From Sporosarcina sp. FSL K6-1508 (lineage in GTDB: Bacteria > Bacillota > Bacilli > Bacillales_A > Planococcaceae), in NCBI RefSeq assembly GCF_038007465.1, contig NZ_JBBOXF010000001.1, positions 248,001-312,000 on the forward strand: DNA of 64,000 bases, in the 5' to 3' direction. Of the stretch, positions 1 through 7,345 are shown in pieces. The notes beneath the pieces are model-generated. The model saw only the letters and a list, made by a program, of their open reading frames with translations, made no database searches and had not been told where the DNA came from. Made by a program: the position numbers and the translations under genes. Every line of letters starts with the position of its first letter. Positions within the stretch are counted from its first letter, which is position 1.

Positions 1-653
1 GCTTCTGAATATTCCCGAAATCGTTGTTGGATTAAGCACTGACTGAGTGGTCGACCTTTTGAATTCGAAAACAAATAATCACTATCAACCTTTCGAGTTT
101 TCAAATGGGTTTTTAACCGTTCTGCACAGTCATTCGTAAATAGTACAAAACGTTCTTGGTTGTTTTTTGCTTTACGAATCCAAATCTGTTTCGTTTCCCA
201 TTTAATATTTTCTACACGAATATTGAGAAGTTCTTCAATTCTTACACCAGTTGCAAATAATGTTTCAACGATTGCACGTTCCCTAAAATTATTTATCGTA
301 AATTCCTGCAGCAATGCCAACTGTCGTTTGGTTAAATAATAGGGAAGCGAATCTTCTTTTTGTGGTGATTTTACTTTTATTGTCGGGTTTTGATTGATGA
401 TATTTTCTTCCACACAATAGTTATAGAAAGATTTTAATGCAGCCAATTTAAGTTGAACACTTCGAGTTTTTAAACCTCTTTCTGTCATACTTGCCATCCA
501 TATCCGGATATCTCTTGCTTTTACTTCATCTATATTCTTCTGGCAGTTCGAAAAAAATTGCGAGAGTGCTAAATTATAAGCCCGTACCGTTTCTGAACTA
601 AATTGATTAAAGTTGTCATTAAAGAATTTTTGTATTGCATTTTGATCTACCAC
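1..653 (-). CDS. Tyrosine recombinase/integrase, C-terminus cut by window edge
   Basis: This is a site-specific recombinase of the phage-integrase (XerC/D-like) family, acting on DNA in the cytoplasm. About 217 residues are visible. They comprise an N-terminal SAM-like core-binding domain (about residues 1-95) and the start of the catalytic domain with the first catalytic arginine (TGVRIEELLNIR). The HxxR box and tyrosine lie outside the window. I chose a GTG start at 651-653: it follows a GGGGTGAGAG ribosome-binding site that overlaps the stop codon of the recombinase gene upstream, with only 6 bp between the genes, so the two are probably co-translated. The pair could be two members of a recombinase trio or a two-recombinase element; the missing flank would decide. 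Confidence 0.85.
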   Translation of the reverse strand, partial: MVDQNAIQKFFNDNFNQFSSETVRAYNLALSQFFSNCQKNIDEVKARDIRIWMASMTERGLKTRSVQLKLAALKSFYNYCVEENIINQNPTIKVKSPQKEDSLPYYLTKRQLALLQEFTINNFRERAIVETLFATGVRIEELLNIRVENIKWETKQIWIRKAKNNQERFVLFTNDCAERLKTHLKTRKVDSDYLFSNSKGRPLSQCLIQQRFREYSE

Positions 654-659
654 TGTCTC

Positions 660-1553
660 TCACCCCATTATATTTTGGTATTTTAACATCATATCTTCGG
701 TTGGAATTTGAGCATATATGCGAGTTGTATTTAGATTCACGTGTCCAAGTATATCAGCAATCAATTCAAGTTCAGCACCTCTAGCTAACATATTAGTCGC
801 AAAGGTATGTCGACAACAATGTGGATGAAACGATTGTTTTAACCCAGACTTCCATCCAACTTTTTGCAATACTTTTCGAATACCGCCATCTTGAAGTCGA
901 TTACCAAACTTATTTTCAAACAATGGTTCTGTTGAATTCAATGAACGTGTTTCTAAATGTTCCCTTAAAGCAAGCGAACATTCTTCCGAAAAGAATGTAC
1001 TTCTAAACTTTTTCCCTTTTCCTAATACATTTGCTGTACGTTTTGTTAAGTCAATATCCTCAATATTTAAATTTGATACTTCTGTCACACGGCAACCTGT
1101 TGAGAATAAAAGCAATATTAGTGCACGGTCTCGAATTGGTAATTGTTCTGTGAATTGTTTCACACGGGCATATTCAAATGCATCTAGAAACTTTGGTAAC
1201 GCTTTTGGTATTTTGGGTCTCCATCTTTTTTTCATCACTACTATTTCTATATATTCTTCATCGAGACAAAATTGAAAAAAAGAAGATAGAACTGAAAGTA
1301 TTAGATCTACTGTTGTTGGTTTTTTCCCTATTGAAAATTCATCCAACCAAGTCCTAACACTTTCGGGAGTTAGTTCATTCAATGATATTGTGATTACTTG
1401 TAAAAAACTTTCTAATACCCTCCGATATTTGTCCACTGTTGCTTCTGTTTTATTCTCTGTTTTCAGGCTGAGGAGATATTCATTTAATATATCCCTAGAT
1501 TTTTTTGGAACCTTTTCATTTTTACATATCCAATACTTTTCAGATGAATTCAC
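660..1553 (-). CDS. Tyrosine recombinase (XerC/D-like), 297 aa
   Basis: A complete phage-integrase family recombinase. The N-terminal SAM-like DNA-binding domain spans about residues 20-105 and the catalytic domain about 115-297. All catalytic positions are visible: Arg155 (STGCRVTEV), His245-x-x-Arg248, His271 (LGHVN) and the nucleophile Tyr280 (TRIY). The length is normal for XerC/D, but the sequence is more like the integrases of small mobile elements than the chromosomal dif recombinases (inference). A GTG start at 1551-1553 is preferred because AGGAGG lies 7 nt upstream; a nearby ATG at 1556-1558 is out of frame and stops at once. It is followed by a second recombinase 6 bp downstream. 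The adjacent radC-like remnant and duplicated DNA suggest an integration hot spot. Confidence 0.9.
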   Translation of the reverse strand: MNSSEKYWICKNEKVPKKSRDILNEYLLSLKTENKTEATVDKYRRVLESFLQVITISLNELTPESVRTWLDEFSIGKKPTTVDLILSVLSSFFQFCLDEEYIEIVVMKKRWRPKIPKALPKFLDAFEYARVKQFTEQLPIRDRALILLLFSTGCRVTEVSNLNIEDIDLTKRTANVLGKGKKFRSTFFSEECSLALREHLETRSLNSTEPLFENKFGNRLQDGGIRKVLQKVGWKSGLKQSFHPHCCRHTFATNMLARGAELELIADILGHVNLNTTRIYAQIPTEDMMLKYQNIMG

Positions 1554-1855
1554 CCCATAACCTCCTCTCCACTACTGTTTTTATAAAACTAGATATTGAA
1601 ACTATTGTTAACCAATATTTCACACTTTAAAACATCTTTTCTTTATTTTTGTTTGATAACACTTTGGTATATTGATGATTTCTAATTTTAGGCTGTTCAA
1701 TATTCAATCCACTTTTCTCATATAATCTTCCTTCTTCAATTATAATAAGCCCCATTTCCACAAAGTGAATTTAGGCTTAGTGGATTGTTGTTCGAATAGT
1801 GTCTAGGTTGTGTTAATGACGCTGGCACCAAACTTGAGTAACTTGAATCGTCAGA

Positions 1856-2222
1856 CTAGGGTTGTGCGCAGGAACCTAAAACTTTGTTTAGACAATGCCC
1901 AGATGGATGGTTGTGCAAGACAAATCGATGCAGCATTACTCATAACTGCCAATGTATGCAATCTGGATGTTCGTGGGTTGGTTCTTCACGTCCAACGCCA
2001 TCACCACAACCATCTTCTCTGTCGGCGTCTTCTAGGAACGTGCGAATGATGTTGTAGGAATCTTGCGGGGGAACGGACATGGCGATTCTTGTACAAAATA
2101 CTCGACTCCTTCACCATCTTCAACGACACGATGTTCGCACGCTTCGCAGGTCTTTCCTATCGAGTACCTTCCTTCACCGTAAGTAGTTCCAATTGTTGTG
2201 CTTGTTATTTGTACATGATCAT
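1856..2222 (-). pseudogene. radC: radC-like (JAB/MPN domain) gene remnant with several frameshifts
   Basis: On the minus strand, pieces of a RadC-type protein can be read in successive frames. After an intact AGGAGG site (2231-2236) and ATG, an N-terminal piece (TYGEGRYSIGKTCEACEHR) leads to PQDSYNIIRTFLEDADRE in a second frame, then MVVVMALDVKNQPTNIQIAY in a third. After an apparent internal deletion comes SNAASICLA followed by NHPSGH, the JAMM/JAB metal-binding region of RadC. At least four frame changes and a missing central block make this non-functional. RadC-like JAB proteins are common on mobile elements. The assignment rests on motif recognition; the exact edges are uncertain. Confidence 0.7.
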
Positions 2223-2263
2223 AATGATCTCCTCCTAAAATTAAAATAAGCCCTACCTCCGTT

Positions 2264-2711
2264 GATGGAAGTAAGGCATTTCTATTTGTATTCAAGAATA
2301 TAATATATGAATGAAAGTGAAGTAGAAACGGAATGGAAGTAGCCTTGACACTAAATTAACTATTTCATTACGAATCCGATCCCTGGAATGCAAAACCATT
2401 ACATTCTTCACAGTTTCATGAATTCCGTTTAGTCGGTTTTAAATAGGCAATAGTAGAAGTAGAGAATGGAAAACTAAAGAAAAAGCCGATGGAAGTAAGG
2501 CATTTCTTTTTGTATTCAGGAATATAATATATGAATGAAAGTGAAGTAGAAACGGAATGGAAGTAGCCTTGACACTAAATTAACTATTTCATTACGAATC
2601 AGATCATTAGAATGCAACACCATTACATTCTTCACAGTTTCATGATTCCCGTTTAGTCGGTTTTAAATAGGCAATAGTAGAAGTAGAGAATGGAAGGCAA
2701 AAGAAAAGCCC
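2264..2711. repeat. Tandem direct duplication, two copies of about 224 bp
   Basis: Two adjacent copies (2264-2487 and 2488-about 2711) begin with GATGGAAGTAAGGCATTTCT and end with GGCAATAGTAGAAGTAGAGA followed by an AAAGAAAAAGCC-like end. They differ at a small number of positions, so the duplication is recent. No credible gene lies inside. The stretch between the recombinase genes and the Ig-domain exon (1554-2806) otherwise holds the radC remnant and a terminator. Confidence 0.9.
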
Positions 2712-2735
2712 CTTTGACCCATAAAGGATCAAAGG
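2700..2735 (-). terminator. Rho-independent terminator after the Ig-domain exon
   Basis: Read on the minus strand, CCTTTGATCC and GGGTCAAAGG form a hairpin with a 5-nt loop, followed by GGCTTTTCTTTT. It lies about 75 bp beyond the stop codon of the Ig-domain frame and would end a spliced or read-through S-layer transcript. Confidence 0.75.
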
Positions 2736-2806
2736 ACTATATTCTTTAGTATCAATCATCATTATCGGAATAGTTTCCGAGTTGTGTGAGTGACTGGCAC
2801 CGGATA

Positions 2807-3337
2807 TTAAGAAGCCATTATTTGTATTTCACTTTCATTTCCTACTGCATCAGTTACTACAACATAATAAATTCCTGCATCCAATGCGTTAGAGGTTGCA
2901 GTCCAAGTCAATGCATTTGAAACTACTGAACCTGAACCTAGTATTTCATCTATATGAGCTGAATCCGTAAATACTTTAACTGTTACAACATTGTCATCAG
3001 ATGTACCACTAATGACACCTGTTGCACTCAATGCACTTATTATGTTTACTGTAGGAGCCGCATCATCAACAGAAATTGATTCTGTTGAAGCAGCAGAGAT
3101 ATTACCTGCATCATCAGATACATAAACATGATAAGTACCACTAACGCTTGGTGTAGTAATACTCGTTGCTGTACCATTTGCAGTTGTTATAGTTGTTCCA
3201 TTAGCTGCCGGTACTGTCATTTGACCCGCTGGTGCAATCCAAACATTGTTTGTTGGATCACCAGAGGAAACGATAGTAATAGAGGCTCCAGCTTTTACAG
3301 TCATTCCTGGACCAGCGAATACTATATTTTGTATGCT
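2807..3337 (-). CDS. Ig-like surface-protein domain frame lacking a start (putative 3' exon)
   Basis: An open frame of 176 codons encodes two bacterial Ig-like units typical of Bacillales cell-surface proteins: a unit with SSGDPTNNVWIAPAG followed by TYHVYVSDDAGN (about residues 10-90), then a second unit ending in YYVVVTDAVGNE. There is no signal peptide. The first ATG (3304) has no Shine-Dalgarno site, and the domain fold appears to begin upstream of it (SIQNIVFAGPGM). The frame is open back to 3346 and enters directly from the 3' end of the group II intron-like RNA. I infer that it is expressed only as a C-terminal extension of the upstream S-layer-like protein after splicing. The alternative is a 5'-truncated pseudogene. 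Confidence 0.6.
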   Translation of the reverse strand, partial: SIQNIVFAGPGMTVKAGASITIVSSGDPTNNVWIAPAGQMTVPAANGTTITTANGTATSITTPSVSGTYHVYVSDDAGNISAASTESISVDDAAPTVNIISALSATGVISGTSDDNVVTVKVFTDSAHIDEILGSGSVVSNALTWTATSNALDAGIYYVVVTDAVGNESEIQIMAS

Positions 3338-4198
3338 ATTCCCGTCTTATACCACGGAAGTGGCTTTCGTTTCGGGCCTACACCGTACAGGCGACTTTCA
3401 TCGCATACGGCGTGCCATCAGCGGTAGTTTATTTATTTCCCTAGCAAATCACACATTGTATGAGTAGAAAGTTAGTAATCGATAAGAAAAGCCAGTCACA
3501 GACATAATCTGGACTGGCTATGACTATTACACTTATTTTAGGGAAATAAGTTTATAGACTACCACAGACTGGGTTCCTTCGCTTCTGCTAGTTTTATCCT
3601 TCTCGTATGTTACCATACAAGTCCAAACGGCTAGCGATCGACACTACTATGAACCCGCTGCCATCTTACTAGCATCACTGGTGCTAACTCACCTCTTCTA
3701 GTAAGATTTCAAACGTTCCATCGTGCTGCTCCCTTGTTTTGATGACCGTAGGCTTCCACTATCCAGGAGTGGGCATGATTCGTTTAACAGTTCAAATTAG
3801 TCGAATCATCAACTGTTTATTTCGAAACAGAGAATCAGGTATGAACTCCTAGCAATTTCGCACACCTGACCGCATCACCCTGCCTACATGGATTCGTCGT
3901 CCTAGCCATAGTCATCTTTTAAAGAACCCCGCCCCGGGACCACCGGGTACGACTTCACCTGACTTCATCCCTTTGAGCAGATAGGCTCTCACTGGATGCA
4001 GGAGGATTAGGCTCGTGAGCAATAAGAAACTGTTCAACACGCGTCAAAACTTCCCTGACGAATACAGCACGATAGTTAGAAAAAGACCCCATGGAACCAT
4101 TACTAATTAAAGTATAGTCCATGAGGTCAGTTTCCACTACTTTCACTAGTAAACTAGCTTATATAGTAACGTTTCGTTTAATTTTATTAAGCAGTTAC
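3338..4198 (-). ncRNA. ORF-less group II intron-like RNA at the 3' end of an S-layer gene
   Basis: Read on the minus strand this 0.85-kb stretch folds into recognisable group II domains. Domain V (3380-3413) is a classic 34-nt element: an 8-bp lower helix beginning ACGCCGTA, a 2-nt bulge, an upper helix closed by a GAAA loop, and a CGC triad. Domain VI follows (3338-3379) and the intron would end in AAT (an AY end). Domain IV (3423-3563) has an 11-bp stem (TTATTTCCCTA with its complement) and no reverse transcriptase. Domain III (3587-3635) carries a GTAA-capped stem; domain II (3663-3707) has a perfect 10-bp stem. TTAAACG at 4175-4181 can pair with CGTTTGA just before domain II (3709-3715) as the domain I base, placing the 5' end near the S-layer stop codon. 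A canonical GUGYG start is not evident, and the EBS/IBS pairings are unresolved. Confidence 0.75.
3484..3518 (-). terminator. Terminator-like hairpin inside intron domain IV
   Basis: On the minus strand GCCAGTC and GACTGGC pair, with an inner CAGA/TCTG helix, followed by TTTTCTT. It has the form of an intrinsic terminator in the domain IV loop, where intron ORFs usually reside. It would end transcripts of the S-layer gene before domains V-VI are made, so splicing could occur only on read-through RNA (inference). Confidence 0.65.
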
Positions 4199-7100
4199 AG
4201 TTACAGTGTGTGTAGTAGTTTTACCATCTTTAGTAACAGTAATAACGACTGGAGTTCCAGCAATAGTTAATGATCCACTTACGATAGTTAAATCTGCAGC
4301 TGTAATTGAAACCGGACCTGTAGTTAAATCATCAAATGTAGCAGTTACTATACCAATTTCAGATACGATATCAGTAAGTGTTTTACTATCTGCTGCACTC
4401 ACTGTTGATATAGTATTAGCTAATGCAATGCTAGAAACAGATAAAGCATTAACAGCTACATTTTTTGTATCTGTTGCTGTTTGACCATTTACCGTTGCAG
4501 AAGCTACATAATTAACAGATGTATCAGGTGAACCGTAGCCAGGGCGAACTACTGTATCAGTTCCGCCAGCAATAGTTACTCCCCCTTTAGTACAAGTAAC
4601 ACCGTTAGCAGATGATAATGTTACTGTTGAACCTAATAAAGTTGCAGTTGCTAAGTCAGCATAACCTTGAGCAGTTGCTAAATCAATTGATGCTTGAGCC
4701 AATGCTAATACTCCAGCATATTGAGTGCTATATTTTGATGTAGAAGATGTAGCAGTTGAACCCGCTTTAGCTTTGTTTGAAGCGGCATCTAAGATGTAAG
4801 TAGTCTTGTCACCTTTTTGAGAATCTTCATCTACAACAGTGATTGTAGATGCTTGAGTTACGTTTACTGCTGTATCAAGTTCAATAATTAACTTGTTATC
4901 TGTTACTGGGTTCCCTGAAGCGTCATTGTTTTCAATGATTCCCACAACGTCGATTGTTGAACCAGCTACAACAACTTTTAAGTCATCATATGCGTTAGCA
5001 ACGTTAGATGCTGTTACCACTTCTGAGAATGTTAATTCAACATAAGTTGTACTTGTAGTTGTCTTAACTTCTTCATCTGCACGTAAATAAGTTGCAGATT
5101 TAAGCTCTGGAGCGATGTTATCATCTAATGAGATAACTACTTCAGTTTGTGCTTTTGTTTGTAAGCTTCCTACGATTGCAGAATTTTCAGTAGTTTTCAC
5201 ATTTGTAGAAACTGCTAATTTATAAGAAGTAGAAGATTTTAAAGAACCTTCTGGAAGTACAATACGTACTTTATCTTTACCATCTACAAAGTCAACTGTC
5301 GCACCAGTTGGTAATGCTTTACCATCTAATGTGTAGTTAGCAAGTGTACGTGCTGAATTAGACATTTCACGACCATAGTAAATTTCAATAGTATCTTTAC
5401 CGTTTACACCAGTTTTCACTTCAACTTTACCAGCATCCGCAGCAGTTGGTGAAACTGGGATAGTAGCTACTGTTAGTGGTAACTCAGTATATAAGAAGTT
5501 AGTGCTTGTAGATTTTACTACTGTATTGATTTTATCGTTTTTAACAGTATTTACTAGATAGCCTGAAATTGCCGAATTATTTTCTTTATATTTTAATTCG
5601 CCAGCTTTAAATTCAACTGAATATGGCTCGTCAGCTTGTTTGTATGCTGTACCTAATTGAATTTCAACTATTTTGTCTAGTCCATCGCCATCAGCAATAA
5701 TATTAGCTGAAGAAACTGAAGAAATAATTACGCCATCTTTATTACGTACAACTACGTCAGTTTCATCAAATGTGCCATTAGCAACAACTAATTCTCCTGT
5801 AAATTCTACTTCTAAATTATTACCATTTACTTTACTTGATTCAACTACTGGTTTAGAGTTGTTTTTGTTTAAAGTAACGTTTTTAACCGCTTTTTCACCA
5901 ATTAAGCTATTAGTAACAGCATCTTTGAAGTTTTCAAGAGTTACTTTTAATGAAGCTGTAGTTTCAGTACCTTTGTACAATGGGTTCTCATCATCAGCAT
6001 TTACATCATCAGTTACAACAACCCAAACACCGGGTTTATTTTTGTAAGTACCTGCATATGCATCTGCAATTGTTTCAGTACCAGAAACTGCATCAGTTAA
6101 GAATTCAGCTGAAGATCCACCGTTCAATAAAAATTCGTGGTTACCTTTTTCTACTTTTAACTTCGCAGTTGTAAGATCTACTGGTACGTTTGTTTGTAAG
6201 AAGAAGCGATTAGCATTAACTCCAATTATATCTTCTACCACTGGTACAGTTACTTCATCAGTAATTGTATAAGAACCGTTTAATACACTTGCGTTTGCTT
6301 CATATGCATCAGCAGTATCTTTTACATCATAAACGATTACTTCATGTATACCTTTATCAAAAATAGTTTTTTGTGAAACTGCATCTGTTACGCTAACAGT
6401 ATATTTATAGTTACCAGCTGCATTTGAAGTAGCAGTTAATGGAGTTGGAGATGTTGAAGTGCCGTCAATATCATAACCATCAACTTTAACAAGTGGAGTT
6501 GAACCCACTACTGGACGATCAAATTCCAAAGTTAATTTGTTACCTGCAACATTTGGTGTTACAGAAAGTAATTTTGGTGCAGCTGATTCAGTAAAGTTCT
6601 TTTCTGCAGAAACATATTTAGCTGCTTCTTTTCCATCAGCAGATTTAATTGCATCATTAGTTTGGACAACATATTTATCACCAGATTGGAAAGCATCTGC
6701 AGCAATTAAACGAATAGTTGCAGTTTTTGCATCTGCAGATAAAGTGATTGCTGGTTTACCAGCATTTGTATCAATAGTTCCTAATACGTTGTTGATTTTA
6801 ATTTCATAGTTTGAAGCATCTAATGCAGTTTTTGCATCAACTGCAGTGTTAAATTTTACTTGTAACTCAGAAGCGTTAATCGCACTTACCGATTCAACTT
6901 TAAGTTCGCCAGTTACTACATCACCATATCCACCCGAAGTCAATTCACCATTAGCAGCTTCAAATTCAGCTTCAGTCATTGCCAACGCATCTATTTGAAC
7001 CTGAGTTTTACCGATAGCAGCTTTAGAGAAGTATACTTTACCACCAATGACCATTACAGTTTCAGGGTTTACTAAAAGGGCAGCTTTTTCAGTAGCTGGA

Positions 7101-7249
7101 AGAGCTCTGAACTCAACACCAGTAAGGTACTTGTCTGCTGTATAAAAACCTTGTGCAGCATTATCTGTTGGCGCGGCGAATGCTGCGACAGGTGTGAGTG
7201 CAGTAATTGCTAATGCAGTTGCTGCAGACACTTTGAATGTCTTTTTCAT
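4187..7249 (-). CDS. S-layer-like secreted surface protein without SLH domains, 1020 aa
   Basis: An exported surface protein. It starts with a Sec signal peptide (MKKTFKVSAATALAITALTP, cleavage probably after AAFA). The rest is a long string of beta-rich, Ser/Thr/Val-rich Ig-like or SwmB/Big_5-like units, with no SLH, LPXTG or cell-wall-binding repeats visible. The start is supported by GGAGGA 10 nt upstream. It follows the SLH S-layer gene with only a strong hairpin between, so it may be transcribed by read-through or from a weak local promoter. The C-terminus ends VTVTA at a TAA codon that lies at the very 5' edge of the group II intron-like RNA, so splicing would remove this stop and append the downstream Ig domains. 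It could be a second S-layer subunit or an S-layer-associated protein. Confidence 0.85.
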   Translation of the reverse strand: MKKTFKVSAATALAITALTPVAAFAAPTDNAAQGFYTADKYLTGVEFRALPATEKAALLVNPETVMVIGGKVYFSKAAIGKTQVQIDALAMTEAEFEAANGELTSGGYGDVVTGELKVESVSAINASELQVKFNTAVDAKTALDASNYEIKINNVLGTIDTNAGKPAITLSADAKTATIRLIAADAFQSGDKYVVQTNDAIKSADGKEAAKYVSAEKNFTESAAPKLLSVTPNVAGNKLTLEFDRPVVGSTPLVKVDGYDIDGTSTSPTPLTATSNAAGNYKYTVSVTDAVSQKTIFDKGIHEVIVYDVKDTADAYEANASVLNGSYTITDEVTVPVVEDIIGVNANRFFLQTNVPVDLTTAKLKVEKGNHEFLLNGGSSAEFLTDAVSGTETIADAYAGTYKNKPGVWVVVTDDVNADDENPLYKGTETTASLKVTLENFKDAVTNSLIGEKAVKNVTLNKNNSKPVVESSKVNGNNLEVEFTGELVVANGTFDETDVVVRNKDGVIISSVSSANIIADGDGLDKIVEIQLGTAYKQADEPYSVEFKAGELKYKENNSAISGYLVNTVKNDKINTVVKSTSTNFLYTELPLTVATIPVSPTAADAGKVEVKTGVNGKDTIEIYYGREMSNSARTLANYTLDGKALPTGATVDFVDGKDKVRIVLPEGSLKSSTSYKLAVSTNVKTTENSAIVGSLQTKAQTEVVISLDDNIAPELKSATYLRADEEVKTTTSTTYVELTFSEVVTASNVANAYDDLKVVVAGSTIDVVGIIENNDASGNPVTDNKLIIELDTAVNVTQASTITVVDEDSQKGDKTTYILDAASNKAKAGSTATSSTSKYSTQYAGVLALAQASIDLATAQGYADLATATLLGSTVTLSSANGVTCTKGGVTIAGGTDTVVRPGYGSPDTSVNYVASATVNGQTATDTKNVAVNALSVSSIALANTISTVSAADSKTLTDIVSEIGIVTATFDDLTTGPVSITAADLTIVSGSLTIAGTPVVITVTKDGKTTTHTVTVTA

Positions 7250-7288
7250 AAGTTTGTATTCCTCCGTAAATAATTATTTGTAAGTAGA

Positions 7289-7324
7289 ACTATGAGTCTA
7301 ATAGTCTCCTATTAGACTCATAGT
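7289..7324 (-). terminator. Perfect 16-bp-arm hairpin between the two S-layer genes
   Basis: ACTATGAGTCTAATAG and its exact reverse complement are separated by TCTC. The hairpin sits 22 bp after the stop codon of the SLH S-layer gene. The following run is only TCTACTT, so termination may be partial, allowing some transcription into the second surface gene. Confidence 0.7.
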
Positions 7325-7345
7325 CGTTTATATTGAGTCTTTTAA

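Noticed and set aside
1810..2049. Plus-strand 79-codon frame
   Set aside because: Antisense of the radC-like remnant; no start signal.
3338..3954. Intron-encoded reverse transcriptase
   Set aside because: No frame with RT motifs; domain IV contains only a terminator-like hairpin, so the element is ORF-less.
3955..4146. Minus-strand 63-codon frame inside the intron region
   Set aside because: It lies in the structured domain I region (an 11-bp stem GACCTCATGGA with its complement) and has no ribosome-binding site or recognisable protein.
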